Source: Synechococcus sp. KORDI-52 (lineage in GTDB: Bacteria; Cyanobacteriota; Cyanobacteriia; PCC-6307; Cyanobiaceae). Taken from it: a stretch of 64,000 bases of DNA. A model generated the notes under the pieces. The model was given only the letters and a program-made list of their open reading frames with translations. It was not told the origin of the DNA and did no database searches. The stretch covers positions 248,001 to 312,000 of the forward strand of contig NZ_CP006271.1 of the NCBI RefSeq assembly GCF_000737595.1. The letters are read 5' to 3'. Positions 1-9,026 of the stretch are shown here, piece after piece. How positions within the stretch are numbered: position 1 is the stretch's first letter; each line of letters opens with the position of its first letter. A program made the translations under genes and the position numbers.

Positions 1-838
1 AAGTGACACCTTTGCCTTTTTCAGCGTCAGCTGGCTTAACGACACACGGAAAACCGATTCTATTGATTAACTGCTTGATCGTCGCGTCTGAACTGTCTGC
101 ATCAAAACTGATTTGCTTGGGAACACGAACCCCAAGCCTGGCCAATAGACCATGCGAAGCACGTTTGTCATTGGCAAATGTCGCACCAAGATGACTGTCC
201 AAATCGTTCGCCGAAGAGCTGCATAGTCTTCCCTGAACCCCTTCGCCGAAGTGATACGTCCTTGAACGTTCATCCAGCAGGGAGAAAGAAATCTCTCGTT
301 TTGAAGCTTCGGCCAAAAGAGCTGCTGTCAATGGATGATCGCAGCAGACACGAACAAGCCGAACCAAACGAATGTGTTCAGCTTGAAAGCCTGGGGCAGG
401 ATCGAATGGGATGTTGCCGGACCATCTTGAGAAACATTCCCGCAGAAGGTTGACGGACAATTGAACGACAGCACCCAAGATCTCGTGCTGATCACTTTCA
501 ACGGCGAAACAAACTCCAACGGCCTTGACCTCAGGCCTCAAAGGGCAAGATCTTAATTCTGCAGGCGACAGCATGGATTGCGCCAAAGCAAAAACAACTT
601 GTTCACAACCAGCCTCCTGCCGGCATTCAGCCTCAACCTTCCGCAGGATGGATGGCTTGATATTGAGCGCAGGAACCAAAAGACGCATCAACGTCCAGAC
701 ATCCGCAACACGCAGGAACCGATGAACGGAGTCGAGCTGAGAATCACTTAAAGGCCAGTGAGCCAGCCAACATCGCCTAGCGAACAGAGGCCCTTCTCCC
801 CAAACCTCAGAAACACTGACCTGAGGGAGATCAGCCAT
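1..838 (-). CDS. ATP-grasp ligase, cyanophycin-synthetase-like (partial, 5' part only)
   Basis: The reverse strand is open without a stop from an ATG at 838 to the window edge, giving 279 residues of an unfinished gene. From about residue 200 it resembles the start of the CphA-type ATP-grasp domain: FGEGVQGRL, then FANDKRASHGLLARLGVRVP, then a phosphate-loop-like GFPCVVKPADAEKGKGVT just before the edge. This family ligates amino acids to peptides or carboxylates using ATP. The N-terminal 190 residues were not recognised and do not look like the usual CphA N-domain, so cyanophycin synthesis itself is not established; another peptide ligase is equally possible. It is downstream of photolyase on the same strand but separated by 234 bp, so it probably has its own promoter. 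Confidence 0.7.
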   Translation of the reverse strand, partial: MADLPQVSVSEVWGEGPLFARRCWLAHWPLSDSQLDSVHRFLRVADVWTLMRLLVPALNIKPSILRKVEAECRQEAGCEQVVFALAQSMLSPAELRSCPLRPEVKAVGVCFAVESDQHEILGAVVQLSVNLLRECFSRWSGNIPFDPAPGFQAEHIRLVRLVRVCCDHPLTAALLAEASKREISFSLLDERSRTYHFGEGVQGRLCSSSANDLDSHLGATFANDKRASHGLLARLGVRVPKQISFDADSSDATIKQLINRIGFPCVVKPADAEKGKGVT

Positions 839-876
839 CGAATTAAAATTAAACCAATAGGATCAACTTAACACGA

Positions 877-898
877 AAATACTTGAGCGAAAGTATTT
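877..898. promoter_or_regulatory. 8-bp inverted repeat upstream of the ATP-grasp gene
   Basis: AAATACTT and AAGTATTT form perfect 8-bp arms around a 6-base centre (GAGCGA), about 40 bp upstream of the ATG at 838. The spacing and symmetry fit an operator for a dimeric regulator. With no T-tract on either side it is less likely to be a terminator for photolyase. The rest of 839-1072 shows no gene. Which regulator might bind is unknown. Confidence 0.25.
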
Positions 899-1072
899 CA
901 ACGAGCAAACATCAAGACTGAAGTTCAGACCCCTTCAAGGCAACAGATTTGAGCACCTGCGCTCCAGCATTACCATGCAATCAACTTGTCGCCGCTTAAA
1001 CAGCAGCGCCTTTTGCTTGGCCTTTAAGTCTGGAACACAACTGTTTAAATTCAAGTTGATGTCTTTTACGAA

Positions 1073-2506
1073 CTACTGGCGAATCGTTGCGTAGAGAGCT
1101 TTAAAACGAGCCTGCTGCTTCTTGTGATCCACGAGCAGTTCGGGATAGTCCCGCCGTTCCAGAGCACCGATCTCCCCGCTGAGCAGATCCTTGGTGTTCA
1201 CATGGCGCAGCTCCGGCACCCACTGGCGGATGTAGTCCCCAGCTGAATCAAACTTGGAGGCCTGGGTTGCTGGGTTGAAGATGCGCAGGGGCTTGGGATC
1301 CATGCCGCTGCTCGCACTCCACTGCCAGCCACCGTTGTTCGCAGCAAGATCCCCGTCCACCTCCAGCTCCATGAAGGCGCGCTCACCCCAGCGCCAGTCG
1401 CAGATCAGGTCTTTGACCAGATAGGACGCCACGATCATCCGGCAGCGGTTGTGCATCCAGCCGGTCTGGTTGAGCTGACGCATGGCGGCATCAATGATCG
1501 GCATGCCGGTCTGCCCCTCCCTCCAGACCTTGAACCAGTCGTCGTTGTTGTCCCAAGGAAAACGACGCCACTGCTCGCGGTAAGGGCCATCGGCCAGTTC
1601 AGGGAAATGGAACAGGGCCTGCTGGTAGAACTCGCGCCAACCCAGCTCCTGTTCCCACACAGCGATGGCCTGCAAGTGCTCCTCGCTGCGGGCCTGCTCA
1701 CGGGCCGCCTGGGCCGTGCACCAGGCCTGGCGGGGACTGAGGGTGCCAACGCTCAGGGCCGCACTGAGGTAGGAGGTGCCTGGGATGCCGGGAAAATTGC
1801 GATCCGGTTCGTAGCCGAACAGGGGGCCATCGCAGAAACGGGTGAGCTGCTCGAAGGCCGCCGCCTCTCCAGGGCGACAGGGGCAGATCTCGGTGCCCTT
1901 GAAACCATGGTTGGCCTGCAGGGCCGCGAGGGACTCTCCCTCCGGAGCTTGAGCAGGATCCAGGTCCACCAAAGCGGAGGGAGCGGCAACGGTGCTGGGT
2001 TGCTGGGCCAGCACCTGACCGCGCCAGTTGCGCAGGAAAGGGCCGTACACCCGGTAGGGATCACCAGCGCCGGTCTTGAGCAGCTCCGGAGCGATCAGCA
2101 ACTGATCCCAATCCACCACCACCTTGCGGCCATCGGCCTGGAGCTGTTTGGCCACCTGGCGGTCACGCTCACGGGCGTAGGGCTCCACGTCGCGGTTCCA
2201 CACCACGGCCTCAGCACCGATCTGCTTCGCCAGCTGTGGCAAGACCACCACCGGGTCGCCTTTGACGACCAGCAATCGGCTACCGGCCTCGCGCCAGCGC
2301 TGCTGAAGTTCCACCAGGCTTTCGATCAGAAACCACAAGCGGGCGGGGGCCATCGGTGGCAGATGCTCCGGCGGGCTCATCACCTGCGGGTCGAGCACAT
2401 AGACCCCGGTCACCGCCGGGCTGATCGCCACAGCTGCAGCCAAACCGAGGTTGTCCGCCAGACGCAGATCACGGCGGTGCCAGAACAGAACGCGAGAGGT
2501 GGTCAT
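1073..2506 (-). CDS. phr: DNA photolyase (class I cryptochrome/photolyase family)
   Basis: 477 residues. It repairs UV-induced pyrimidine dimers using light, with FAD as catalytic cofactor and a second antenna chromophore (8-HDF in cyanobacterial members characterised so far). The N-terminal antenna domain starts with RVLFWHRRDLRLADNLGL. The C-terminal FAD domain has the signature GQTGMPIIDAAMRQL, TGWMHNRCRMIVASY, DGDLAANNGGWQW and RIFNPATQASKFD. The ATG at 2506 is chosen because it overlaps the stop of the upstream Nudix gene as TGATG; a longer reading frame upstream has no family similarity. It is the last gene of a folK-Nudix-phr operon. Confidence 0.95.
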   Translation of the reverse strand: MTTSRVLFWHRRDLRLADNLGLAAAVAISPAVTGVYVLDPQVMSPPEHLPPMAPARLWFLIESLVELQQRWREAGSRLLVVKGDPVVVLPQLAKQIGAEAVVWNRDVEPYARERDRQVAKQLQADGRKVVVDWDQLLIAPELLKTGAGDPYRVYGPFLRNWRGQVLAQQPSTVAAPSALVDLDPAQAPEGESLAALQANHGFKGTEICPCRPGEAAAFEQLTRFCDGPLFGYEPDRNFPGIPGTSYLSAALSVGTLSPRQAWCTAQAAREQARSEEHLQAIAVWEQELGWREFYQQALFHFPELADGPYREQWRRFPWDNNDDWFKVWREGQTGMPIIDAAMRQLNQTGWMHNRCRMIVASYLVKDLICDWRWGERAFMELEVDGDLAANNGGWQWSASSGMDPKPLRIFNPATQASKFDSAGDYIRQWVPELRHVNTKDLLSGEIGALERRDYPELLVDHKKQQARFKALYATIRQ

Positions 2507-3066
2507 CAGAGGCCGAGGAGCTGCTTGGCGCGGAACCAGGCGGTCACGCTCTTGCCATCGAGCCATTCATCGCCCGATGCCAGCGCAGCATCGAGCTGAT
2601 CTGGGCGCATCAACACCACCTCCAGGTCTTCGTCGTCATCACCGGCCGGAGGGTTCTCCAGGGGGGTGAGCTCCCGGGCCAGAAAGCAATGAATCACCTC
2701 ATCGGAATAGCCAGGGCAGGGCAGCATCGGCCCCAGGGCGTCCCAGCGCGCTGCGCTGTAGCCGGCTTCTTCCCCCAGCTCCCGCTGCATCGACTCCAGG
2801 GGATCTTCCCCCTCCTCCAGGGTGCCGGCGGGAAACTCCAGCAGACGCGCCTGCACCGCAAAGCGGTACTGCCGCAGCAGCACCACCTCTCCGTCATCGG
2901 TGAAGGGCACCGCCAGGGATGCGCCGGGATGGCGGATCATCCCGAAGGTGGCCTCCACCCCCATCGGCAGCCTGATCCGATTGCGTTCAAAACGAATCTT
3001 GCGGGCGTCCACCGTTTCAACGGTGCCGATGAGTTCAAAGGGTTCCGGGGCCGGCAGCGGCGCCAT
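2506..3066 (-). CDS. Nudix hydrolase, ADP-ribose pyrophosphatase type
   Basis: 186 residues. A full Nudix box is present around residues 80-102: G-x5-E-x7-REL-x-EE-x-GY (GTLEEGEDPLESMQRELGEE followed by AGY). The preceding FTDDGEVVLLRQYRFAVQ and following LPCPGYSDEVIHCFLA resemble ADP-ribose/nucleoside-diphosphate-sugar hydrolases, which clear toxic or surplus ADP-ribose. The substrate cannot be fixed from sequence. The gene starts 18 bp after the folK stop and shares one base with the photolyase start, so the three genes are probably cotranscribed. Confidence 0.88.
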   Translation of the reverse strand: MAPLPAPEPFELIGTVETVDARKIRFERNRIRLPMGVEATFGMIRHPGASLAVPFTDDGEVVLLRQYRFAVQARLLEFPAGTLEEGEDPLESMQRELGEEAGYSAARWDALGPMLPCPGYSDEVIHCFLARELTPLENPPAGDDDEDLEVVLMRPDQLDAALASGDEWLDGKSVTAWFRAKQLLGL

Positions 3067-3084
3067 GGGAGCAGATCTGACGGC

Positions 3085-3582
3085 CTACCAGCATGGCGGG
3101 TTTGTGGCCTGCATCGCCTGAAGCAACGGCTCCAGCACGAAGCGGCGCAGGTGCATGCGGGGGTGGGGCAACACCAGACGGGGATGGTCGAGCCTCATCT
3201 CCCCCCAAAACAACAGGTCGAGATCCAAGGGGCGCGGCCCCCAGCGCTGCTCGCGAGCACGGTCGCGGCCGCAGTCCTGTTCCAACCGCTGCAGGTGATC
3301 CAGCAACTCCAGCGCTGCACGTTCGGAAAGCGGCCGCCGCACGCGGGTGAGCAGAAGAACGGCATTGAAGTAGGGGGCTTGGCCTGGCGGCCCGCCAATC
3401 GGCTGGGTCTGCAGAAAGGCAGAACAACGAACGTCCTGAGCATCGCCATCGCCCCAATCCAGAAGGAGGTCGCTCAGGCGGGGGGCCAACCACCTCAGCG
3501 TGGATTCAGGCGGCCCGTGGCAGCTGCTGATGTTGGCGCCGAGGCCGATGGCCAGTGCTGACTCCAAGGGGAACGGCGCCAT
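3085..3582 (-). CDS. folK: 6-hydroxymethyl-7,8-dihydropterin pyrophosphokinase
   Basis: 165 residues, normal for monofunctional FolK. It transfers pyrophosphate from ATP to the pterin precursor of folate in the cytoplasm. The family signature RWGPRPLDLDLLFWG and the later LDHPRLVLPHPRMHLRRFVL are intact, and the N-terminus ALAIGLGANIS starts the fold. The ATG at 3582 is chosen because it lies ten residues before this first conserved segment; upstream in-frame codons add 46 unconserved residues that would overlap the divergent gene at 3670. First gene of the folK-Nudix-phr operon. Confidence 0.93.
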   Translation of the reverse strand: MAPFPLESALAIGLGANISSCHGPPESTLRWLAPRLSDLLLDWGDGDAQDVRCSAFLQTQPIGGPPGQAPYFNAVLLLTRVRRPLSERAALELLDHLQRLEQDCGRDRAREQRWGPRPLDLDLLFWGEMRLDHPRLVLPHPRMHLRRFVLEPLLQAMQATNPPCW

Positions 3583-3669
3583 GGCGATTGGCTTGACCGA
3601 GCACGCCTCGACCCTAGGAACCGAACCGTGCAAGGATCCGCTCCACCAGTGGTTCAGCGCGTCGAGGGC

Positions 3670-5085
3670 ATGATTTTCGATCAAGTCTTGGCAAGATTTC
3701 GCCACCACACCGGCAAGCAAAGCCGCAGAAACAACAACAAAAGCAAGCAGGTCGCCTCAGCAACCAAGGCCAAACTTCAACGGCCTTTATTCCAGGCCAG
3801 CGAACACCTGAACACCACAAACAATCTCAATCAAGCTCTTCAAGAGATCAACAAAGCTGTTCAAAACCAAACAGCAACAGATCAACAACTCCTGCTCAAG
3901 GCCGAAATACTTCTGCGAAAAGAAAAATATCGCAAGGCCAAGGGGGTCTTGACCGAGCTCAGCAGCCAGAGCAAAGACCAGAAGACACTCAACACCTCAA
4001 AGCATCTGCTTGAACAGCTTCCGCACCTTCAACAAAAAGCCAGCCACGACAAGACCAGAACGCTGGTCAGCGATTTGCACAACATCGCCGAGACCTATCA
4101 AACCAAGCTTTCAAGCTTGCCAGCACCTGATGAGCTCACACCAGACTTCGACATCACACTCTCGATTCGCAGAGAATCACGCCTGGCCCGATCCTCCGAT
4201 CTGCCTGGCCTGTCCTACGACCTGATTGAGCGCACGCTTCAAAGCGGAGACGAATCCCCTTGGCTGTTCCACGACAAGGCTTTGTCGCTGAACATGATGG
4301 GTCAAAAGCAGACCGCCCTCAAGCTCCTGACAGACCTCAAAAAAATAACCGGGAAAGAAAAACTGACGCAGTCCATCAACAAAAACATTGATGCCATTCA
4401 AAAAAATCCCAAGAATTACCAGTTGAAATCCAAGCTTTTCTTCGCCAAGCAAGTCAGAATCGCCGCCAGCAGGAATCACCTCGACGCCGACTTCATCCCC
4501 GAGACCAGCGCCATCAATCAGACAACGCGCGTCAAGTTCCTGGCCTTCAGAAAAGCAAGAGCAGTCCTGTCAGACAACCCCCAAGCTTGCCTCGATCTTG
4601 TTGACGTGATCCTCGCTTATTTCCAAGGCGATCTGGCAGCGCTGCTGCTCAGAGGCGAAGCCCTTGCCGCCCTTAAAAAACCCGGCGCAGCCATGGAGAT
4701 CTGGACCAATCTAGCCCGCTCAGACGACAAAAATATTGCTCAAAAAGCGTCTGAGCTTGTGTCACAGCACTTCTCTCGCAAAGCCAGAGCCATCAGCAAA
4801 AACAATTCAGCCGATGCAGCCCTTGCTTTCTTCATCAAGCAGCACTTGAAGCTCAACCTTGTGCCAATGCTGAACAAGGATGTCAAAAAAATCCTTGAAC
4901 GGCTCGACGGTTTCGATGGCACGTTGAATGACCCCGAGCTGGAGCACCACCAGCTCCAGCTGCTGTTCAACACGCAATTGATCGACTGCCTCGAGGCTCA
5001 GCTGCGTGAGCAAGGCCGCCTGGGTGGCACCTCACCAGCTCAGAAACCTGGCGCCATCGGCAAGACTGCCCCCAAAGCTGGGTGA
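3670..5085 (+). CDS. Hypothetical helical-repeat (TPR-like) protein
   Basis: 471 residues from the ATG at 3670; an in-frame ATG at 3628 is possible but adds unremarkable sequence. No catalytic motif was recognised. It is rich in Lys, Gln and Asn at the N-terminus and contains paired amphipathic helices such as [37 protein letters not shown] and [21 protein letters not shown], which look like degenerate tetratricopeptide repeats and suggest a scaffold. No signal peptide or membrane segment is seen. Its TGA overlaps the GTG that can start chlD, so the two may be translationally coupled. Its Lys/Asn-rich composition differs from chlD. Confidence 0.75.
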   Translation: MIFDQVLARFRHHTGKQSRRNNNKSKQVASATKAKLQRPLFQASEHLNTTNNLNQALQEINKAVQNQTATDQQLLLKAEILLRKEKYRKAKGVLTELSSQSKDQKTLNTSKHLLEQLPHLQQKASHDKTRTLVSDLHNIAETYQTKLSSLPAPDELTPDFDITLSIRRESRLARSSDLPGLSYDLIERTLQSGDESPWLFHDKALSLNMMGQKQTALKLLTDLKKITGKEKLTQSINKNIDAIQKNPKNYQLKSKLFFAKQVRIAASRNHLDADFIPETSAINQTTRVKFLAFRKARAVLSDNPQACLDLVDVILAYFQGDLAALLLRGEALAALKKPGAAMEIWTNLARSDDKNIAQKASELVSQHFSRKARAISKNNSADAALAFFIKQHLKLNLVPMLNKDVKKILERLDGFDGTLNDPELEHHQLQLLFNTQLIDCLEAQLREQGRLGGTSPAQKPGAIGKTAPKAG

Positions 5086-7202
5086 ATGCCTCCATGGCGG
5101 CAAGCGGTGTTGCAATCAAGGACGACCAGGCCACCCGCGCCTTTCCCCTGGCCGCCATCACCGGCCACGGGACCCTCAAGCTGGCCCTGTTGCTGGCAGC
5201 GGTCGATCCGGGGCTGGGAGGTGTGGTGATTGCTGGTGGTCGCGGCACCGGCAAATCGGTGTTGGCCCGCGGCCTGCATGCCCTGCTGCCCCCCATCGAC
5301 GTGCTGGATGTCGAAGGCGGCGTGGGCCGCAACCTCGACCCTCAGAACCCGGAGGAATGGGACGACGCCACCCGGGCGCGCATCAACGGCGAAGCACCGT
5401 CCACAGTGATCCCCGCCCCCTTCGTTCAAATCCCCCTCGGCATCACCGAAGACCGACTGGTGGGTGCCGTGGATGTGGCCGCCTCCCTCTCCAGTGGCAG
5501 CGCCGTGTTCCAGCCCGGTTTGCTGGCGGATGCCCACCGCGGCGTGCTCTACGTCGACGAGCTCAATCTTCTCGATGACGGCATTGTCAACCTGATGCTC
5601 GCGGCCGTGGGCAGTGGCGAGAACCGCGTGGAGCGCGAGGGCCTCAGCCTCAGCCACCCCTGCAGGCCCCTGCTGATCGCCACCTACAACCCAGAGGAAG
5701 GCAACGTGCGCGATCACCTGCTGGATCGCTTTGCCATCGCCCTCTCGGCCAATCAGCTGGTGAGCACCGAGCAGCGGGTGGAGATCACCAACGCGGTGAT
5801 CAGCCATGGCCAATGCAGCCGCAGCTTTGCTGAGACCTGGAGCGAAGAGACCGATGCCCTGGCCACCCAGCTGCTGCTGGCTCGCCAGTGGCTGCCGGAT
5901 GTGCAGATCAGCGGGGAACAGATCGAATATCTGGTGACTGAAGCCATCCGTGGGGGTGTGGAAGGCCACCGTTCCGAGCTCTATGCCGTGCGGGTGGCCA
6001 AGGCCCATGCCGCCCTCAGCGGCCGAGACCGGGTGGAGGCCGACGACCTTCAGGTGGCTGTGGCCCTGGTGATCGCACCGCGGGCCTCGCAGATGCCACC
6101 GCCCGACCAGCAGATGGAACCGCCACCACCGCAGGATCAGGAGCCGCCGCCACCGCCACAGGATCAGGGCGAACAACAGCAGGACAATCCACCCCCGCCG
6201 CCGGAAGGATCCGACGACGAGGAGAACGAGCCGCCGGAGGACAACAGCGAGGACGACACCACCGACGACGACGACGGTGACGGCGAGGAGGACCAGGCGC
6301 CACCCGCGGTGCCCGAGGAGTTCATGCTCGATCCTGAAGCGATCGAGGTGGACCCCGATCTGCTGCTGTTCAATGCCGCCAAGGCAAAAAGCGGCAACAG
6401 CGGCAGCCGTTCGGTGGTGCTGAGTGACAGCCGTGGGCGCTACGTGAAACCGATGCTGCCCCGCGGCCCGGTGCGCCGCATTGCGGTGGACGCCACCCTG
6501 CGGGCAGCGGCGCCTTACCAGAAGATCCGCCGGGAACGGGAACCGGGCCGATCGGTGATCGTGGAGGAGGGCGATCTGCGGGCCAAGTTGCTGCAACGCA
6601 AAGCCGGTGCCCTGGTGATTTTTCTGGTGGACGCCAGCGGCTCGATGGCCCTCAACCGGATGCAGAGCGCCAAGGGTGCCGTGATCCGGCTGCTCACCGA
6701 GGCCTACGAAAATCGCGACGAGGTGGCCCTGATCCCCTTCCGCGGCGATCAGGCCGAGGTGCTGCTCCCCCCCACCCGCTCGATCACAGCGGCGCGGCGC
6801 CGACTGGAATCGATGCCCTGCGGTGGTGGTTCACCCCTTGCCCATGGCCTCACCCAGGCCGCCCGCGTCGGCGCCAATGCCCTGGCCACGGGGGATCTCG
6901 GCCAGGTGGTGGTGGTGGCCATCACCGACGGACGCGGCAACGTGCCCTTGAGCACCTCCCTGGGCCAACCCGAACTGGAGGGCGACGACAAACCCGACCT
7001 CAAGCAGGAGGTGCTGGATGTGGCTGCCCGCTACCGGATGCTCGGGATCAAGTTGCTGGTGATCGACACCGAACGCAAGTTCATCGGCAGCGGCATGGGC
7101 AAAGACCTCGCCGAAGCCGCCGGAGGCAAATATGTGCAGCTGCCCAAGGCCAGCGATCAGGCCATTGCAGCGGTTGCGATGGAGGCCATCAGCAACATCT
7201 AA
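5082..7202 (+). CDS. chlD: Magnesium chelatase subunit D
   Basis: 706 residues from GTG at 5082 (an ATG at 5094 is the alternative). With ChlI and ChlH it inserts Mg2+ into protoporphyrin IX, the committed step to chlorophyll. The N-terminal AAA+ domain has a Walker A GGRGTGKS near residue 52 and a Walker B-like [12 protein letters not shown] near residue 156. A Pro-rich then Asp/Glu-rich linker spans about residues 333-406. The C-terminal integrin I (VWA) domain carries the MIDAS motif DASGSMA near residue 517. This order is diagnostic of ChlD as opposed to ChlI. The GTG overlaps the upstream stop. Confidence 0.96.
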   Translation: MNASMAASGVAIKDDQATRAFPLAAITGHGTLKLALLLAAVDPGLGGVVIAGGRGTGKSVLARGLHALLPPIDVLDVEGGVGRNLDPQNPEEWDDATRARINGEAPSTVIPAPFVQIPLGITEDRLVGAVDVAASLSSGSAVFQPGLLADAHRGVLYVDELNLLDDGIVNLMLAAVGSGENRVEREGLSLSHPCRPLLIATYNPEEGNVRDHLLDRFAIALSANQLVSTEQRVEITNAVISHGQCSRSFAETWSEETDALATQLLLARQWLPDVQISGEQIEYLVTEAIRGGVEGHRSELYAVRVAKAHAALSGRDRVEADDLQVAVALVIAPRASQMPPPDQQMEPPPPQDQEPPPPPQDQGEQQQDNPPPPPEGSDDEENEPPEDNSEDDTTDDDDGDGEEDQAPPAVPEEFMLDPEAIEVDPDLLLFNAAKAKSGNSGSRSVVLSDSRGRYVKPMLPRGPVRRIAVDATLRAAAPYQKIRREREPGRSVIVEEGDLRAKLLQRKAGALVIFLVDASGSMALNRMQSAKGAVIRLLTEAYENRDEVALIPFRGDQAEVLLPPTRSITAARRRLESMPCGGGSPLAHGLTQAARVGANALATGDLGQVVVVAITDGRGNVPLSTSLGQPELEGDDKPDLKQEVLDVAARYRMLGIKLLVIDTERKFIGSGMGKDLAEAAGGKYVQLPKASDQAIAAVAMEAISNI

Positions 7203-7207
7203 ACAGC

Positions 7208-7250
7208 ACGATATCGGATCAAAATCGTACCAATATTGGAGCGATATCGT
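7208..7250. repeat. Nested palindromes between chlD and the MCE gene
   Basis: ACGATATCG (7208-7216) and CGATATCGT (7242-7250) are inverted copies, and between them lies a perfect palindrome CCAATATTGG (7230-7239). They fill the 50-bp gap between two converging genes. The arms could form a hairpin serving both transcripts as a terminator, but no T-run follows on either strand, so this role is tentative. Confidence 0.35.
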
Positions 7251-7252
7251 TC

Positions 7253-8113
7253 CTATTGAGCCGTTTGCGCCGGATAGATCTCGCCGAACAATTCACCCAA
7301 GCCAATGGTGAGATTGCGCACACCCTTCATGAACTCGGGATCCCCCGTGAGTTGAGCCACATCGCCGCCAACTGCGTCGATCTTGGCGGTGAGCTTTGCG
7401 GCATTGGCGGCCGTCTGCTTGAGCTCATTCAACGTCTGGGGATTGTCGAGGGAGGCGACGATGTTGTTGGCATGGGCCGTGGCAGCCTCCAGGTTGCGAA
7501 TCACGGGGCCGGCATGGGCCAGCTCAGCCTGGAGCTGCTCCGTCAGCGCCTGGAACTCCTTGGTGGTGGCTTCAATCTGCTCAAGGGAAGCCGCCACATT
7601 GGGGATCACCCGTTCGTCCTGAACCTCGGCCAGCAGCTCCTGCATGGTTGCGGTCACGGTGGAGAGGCTGGGGGCTTCCCGGCCCTCAACGGTGCCGCCG
7701 TTGCAGAGCTGGCGAGCAGGCTGGCACTCAGCCGCTCGCGGCAAGGGTGCGTTCTGGGGAAGCGGGGTGCCGCGGCTGACCAAGGCCACCTGGGCATCGC
7801 CCCCCAGCAGGGAACCAGCCCCCACCGTGGCCGTCACGGGCAACGGCAACCGCAGATCACCGTGGTTGATTTCGAGCTCCGCCACCACCGCTTCGGGTGT
7901 CACCGCAATTGAGCGCACCGAACCCACCAGAATGCCCCGGTAGGTGACCGGGGAACGCTCCGCCAGACCCGCCGCATCACTAAAACGGGCGGAGAGGCTC
8001 CAATGGCTGGCCCCCAACCGCACTCCCCTGAGCCACAGGGCCATGCCCGCAAATCCGATCACCCCGCCGATCACTGTGAATCCGACGATGGCATCACGAA
8101 CGCTGCGTCGCAT
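7253..8113 (-). CDS. MCE-family (MlaD-like) lipid-transport substrate-binding protein
   Basis: 286 residues. One N-terminal membrane helix (about residues 8-28, IVGFTVIGGVIGFAGMALWL) anchors the protein, followed by a single MCE domain (about 38-115, including YRGILVGSVRSI and GAGSLLGGDAQVALV) and a long helical C-terminus (about 150-280). MCE proteins form hexameric rings that pass lipids between inner membrane and envelope as part of an ABC importer/exporter. The ATPase partner is the next gene upstream on the same strand, 5 bp away. No MlaE-type permease gene lies here, so it must be elsewhere in the genome. Confidence 0.88.
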   Translation of the reverse strand: MRRSVRDAIVGFTVIGGVIGFAGMALWLRGVRLGASHWSLSARFSDAAGLAERSPVTYRGILVGSVRSIAVTPEAVVAELEINHGDLRLPLPVTATVGAGSLLGGDAQVALVSRGTPLPQNAPLPRAAECQPARQLCNGGTVEGREAPSLSTVTATMQELLAEVQDERVIPNVAASLEQIEATTKEFQALTEQLQAELAHAGPVIRNLEAATAHANNIVASLDNPQTLNELKQTAANAAKLTAKIDAVGGDVAQLTGDPEFMKGVRNLTIGLGELFGEIYPAQTAQ

Positions 8114-8118
8114 GGTGG

Positions 8119-8904
8119 TCAGTGCTCCGCCGGTTGCATCGGTCCGCGCAGGCTACCCGTCCTGAACTGCTCGACATAGGGGTTGTCTGTGCTGCGGAAC
8201 GCATCCACGGAGCCTTCCCACTGGAACTGGCCGTCGTAGAGCATCACCACCCGTTCCGCCGACCGTTCAATCGTGCTGCGCACATGGCTCACCACCACCG
8301 AACAGCCCCGGGCGACGGTGGTGGTTTTCACAATCAGATCCTCGATCCGCGTGCAGGCCACCGGGTCCAGCCCAGCGGTGGGCTCGTCGTACAGCAACAG
8401 GGGCATCGATTGATCCCCCCGCTGGGGGTCATCAATCAGGGCACGAGCGAAGCTCACCCGCTTCTGCATGCCACCACTCAGTTCCCCCGCATAGAGGTGG
8501 GCCACGTCATAAAGCCCAACCGCATCCAGGCAGGCATTCACACGCTCACGAATCTGCTGCCGCGACAGCTGCGCCCGTTCCCGCAACAGAAAACCGACGT
8601 TCTCCTCCACGGTGAGCGATGCCAGCAGAGCGGGGTTCTGGAACACCAGCCGCACATCCGGCGGATCGGTCTGATCGAGCCGAAGGTACGTCTGGGGTTG
8701 ATCAAACAAACGCAGCTCACCACGGGTGGGCAGCTGCAAACCGGCCAGCAGGCGCAGCACCGTCGACTTTCCCGCACCCGATGGCCCAACCACCGCCAAC
8801 CGCTCCCCAGCGCGCAGGGTCAGATTGACCCGATCCAGAACAGGCCGAGGGCCCCACTGCATCGTGAGGTCCCGCATCTCCACAACGGCTTCAGGCTGCG
8901 GCAC
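8119..8904 (-). CDS. ABC transporter ATPase, MlaF-like
   Basis: 261 residues from GTG at 8904. Walker A GPSGAGKST, Q-loop VFQNPALLASLTVEENV, signature LSGGMQKR and Walker B LLLYDEPTAGLDP are all present, with the switch His in VVVSHVRSTI. Pairing with the MCE protein marks it as the motor of a phospholipid or other lipid transport system (in plants and algae, the TGD system). An open frame continues upstream to 9009, but that would run to the divergent yvcK promoter and has no conserved residues; ATG at 8877 is another possible start. Confidence 0.88.
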   Translation of the reverse strand: MPQPEAVVEMRDLTMQWGPRPVLDRVNLTLRAGERLAVVGPSGAGKSTVLRLLAGLQLPTRGELRLFDQPQTYLRLDQTDPPDVRLVFQNPALLASLTVEENVGFLLRERAQLSRQQIRERVNACLDAVGLYDVAHLYAGELSGGMQKRVSFARALIDDPQRGDQSMPLLLYDEPTAGLDPVACTRIEDLIVKTTTVARGCSVVVSHVRSTIERSAERVVMLYDGQFQWEGSVDAFRSTDNPYVEQFRTGSLRGPMQPAEH

Positions 8905-9026
8905 GATCTGAGCCGAAAAACACTGACATCCTGCCGCCTTTCGCCAAGCTCCGTACAGTTCGGTGAACCTGCAGACCAAGCCGCTCCTTGGCGCTGAAGC
9001 CTCCGACAAGCAGACGCCAGGCCCGG

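Noticed and set aside
5040-6596. 518-codon open frame on the reverse strand
   Set aside because: It is antisense to chlD, which has complete domains; the frame is open because of GC-rich codon bias and contains His/Val/Gly-rich low-complexity sequence.
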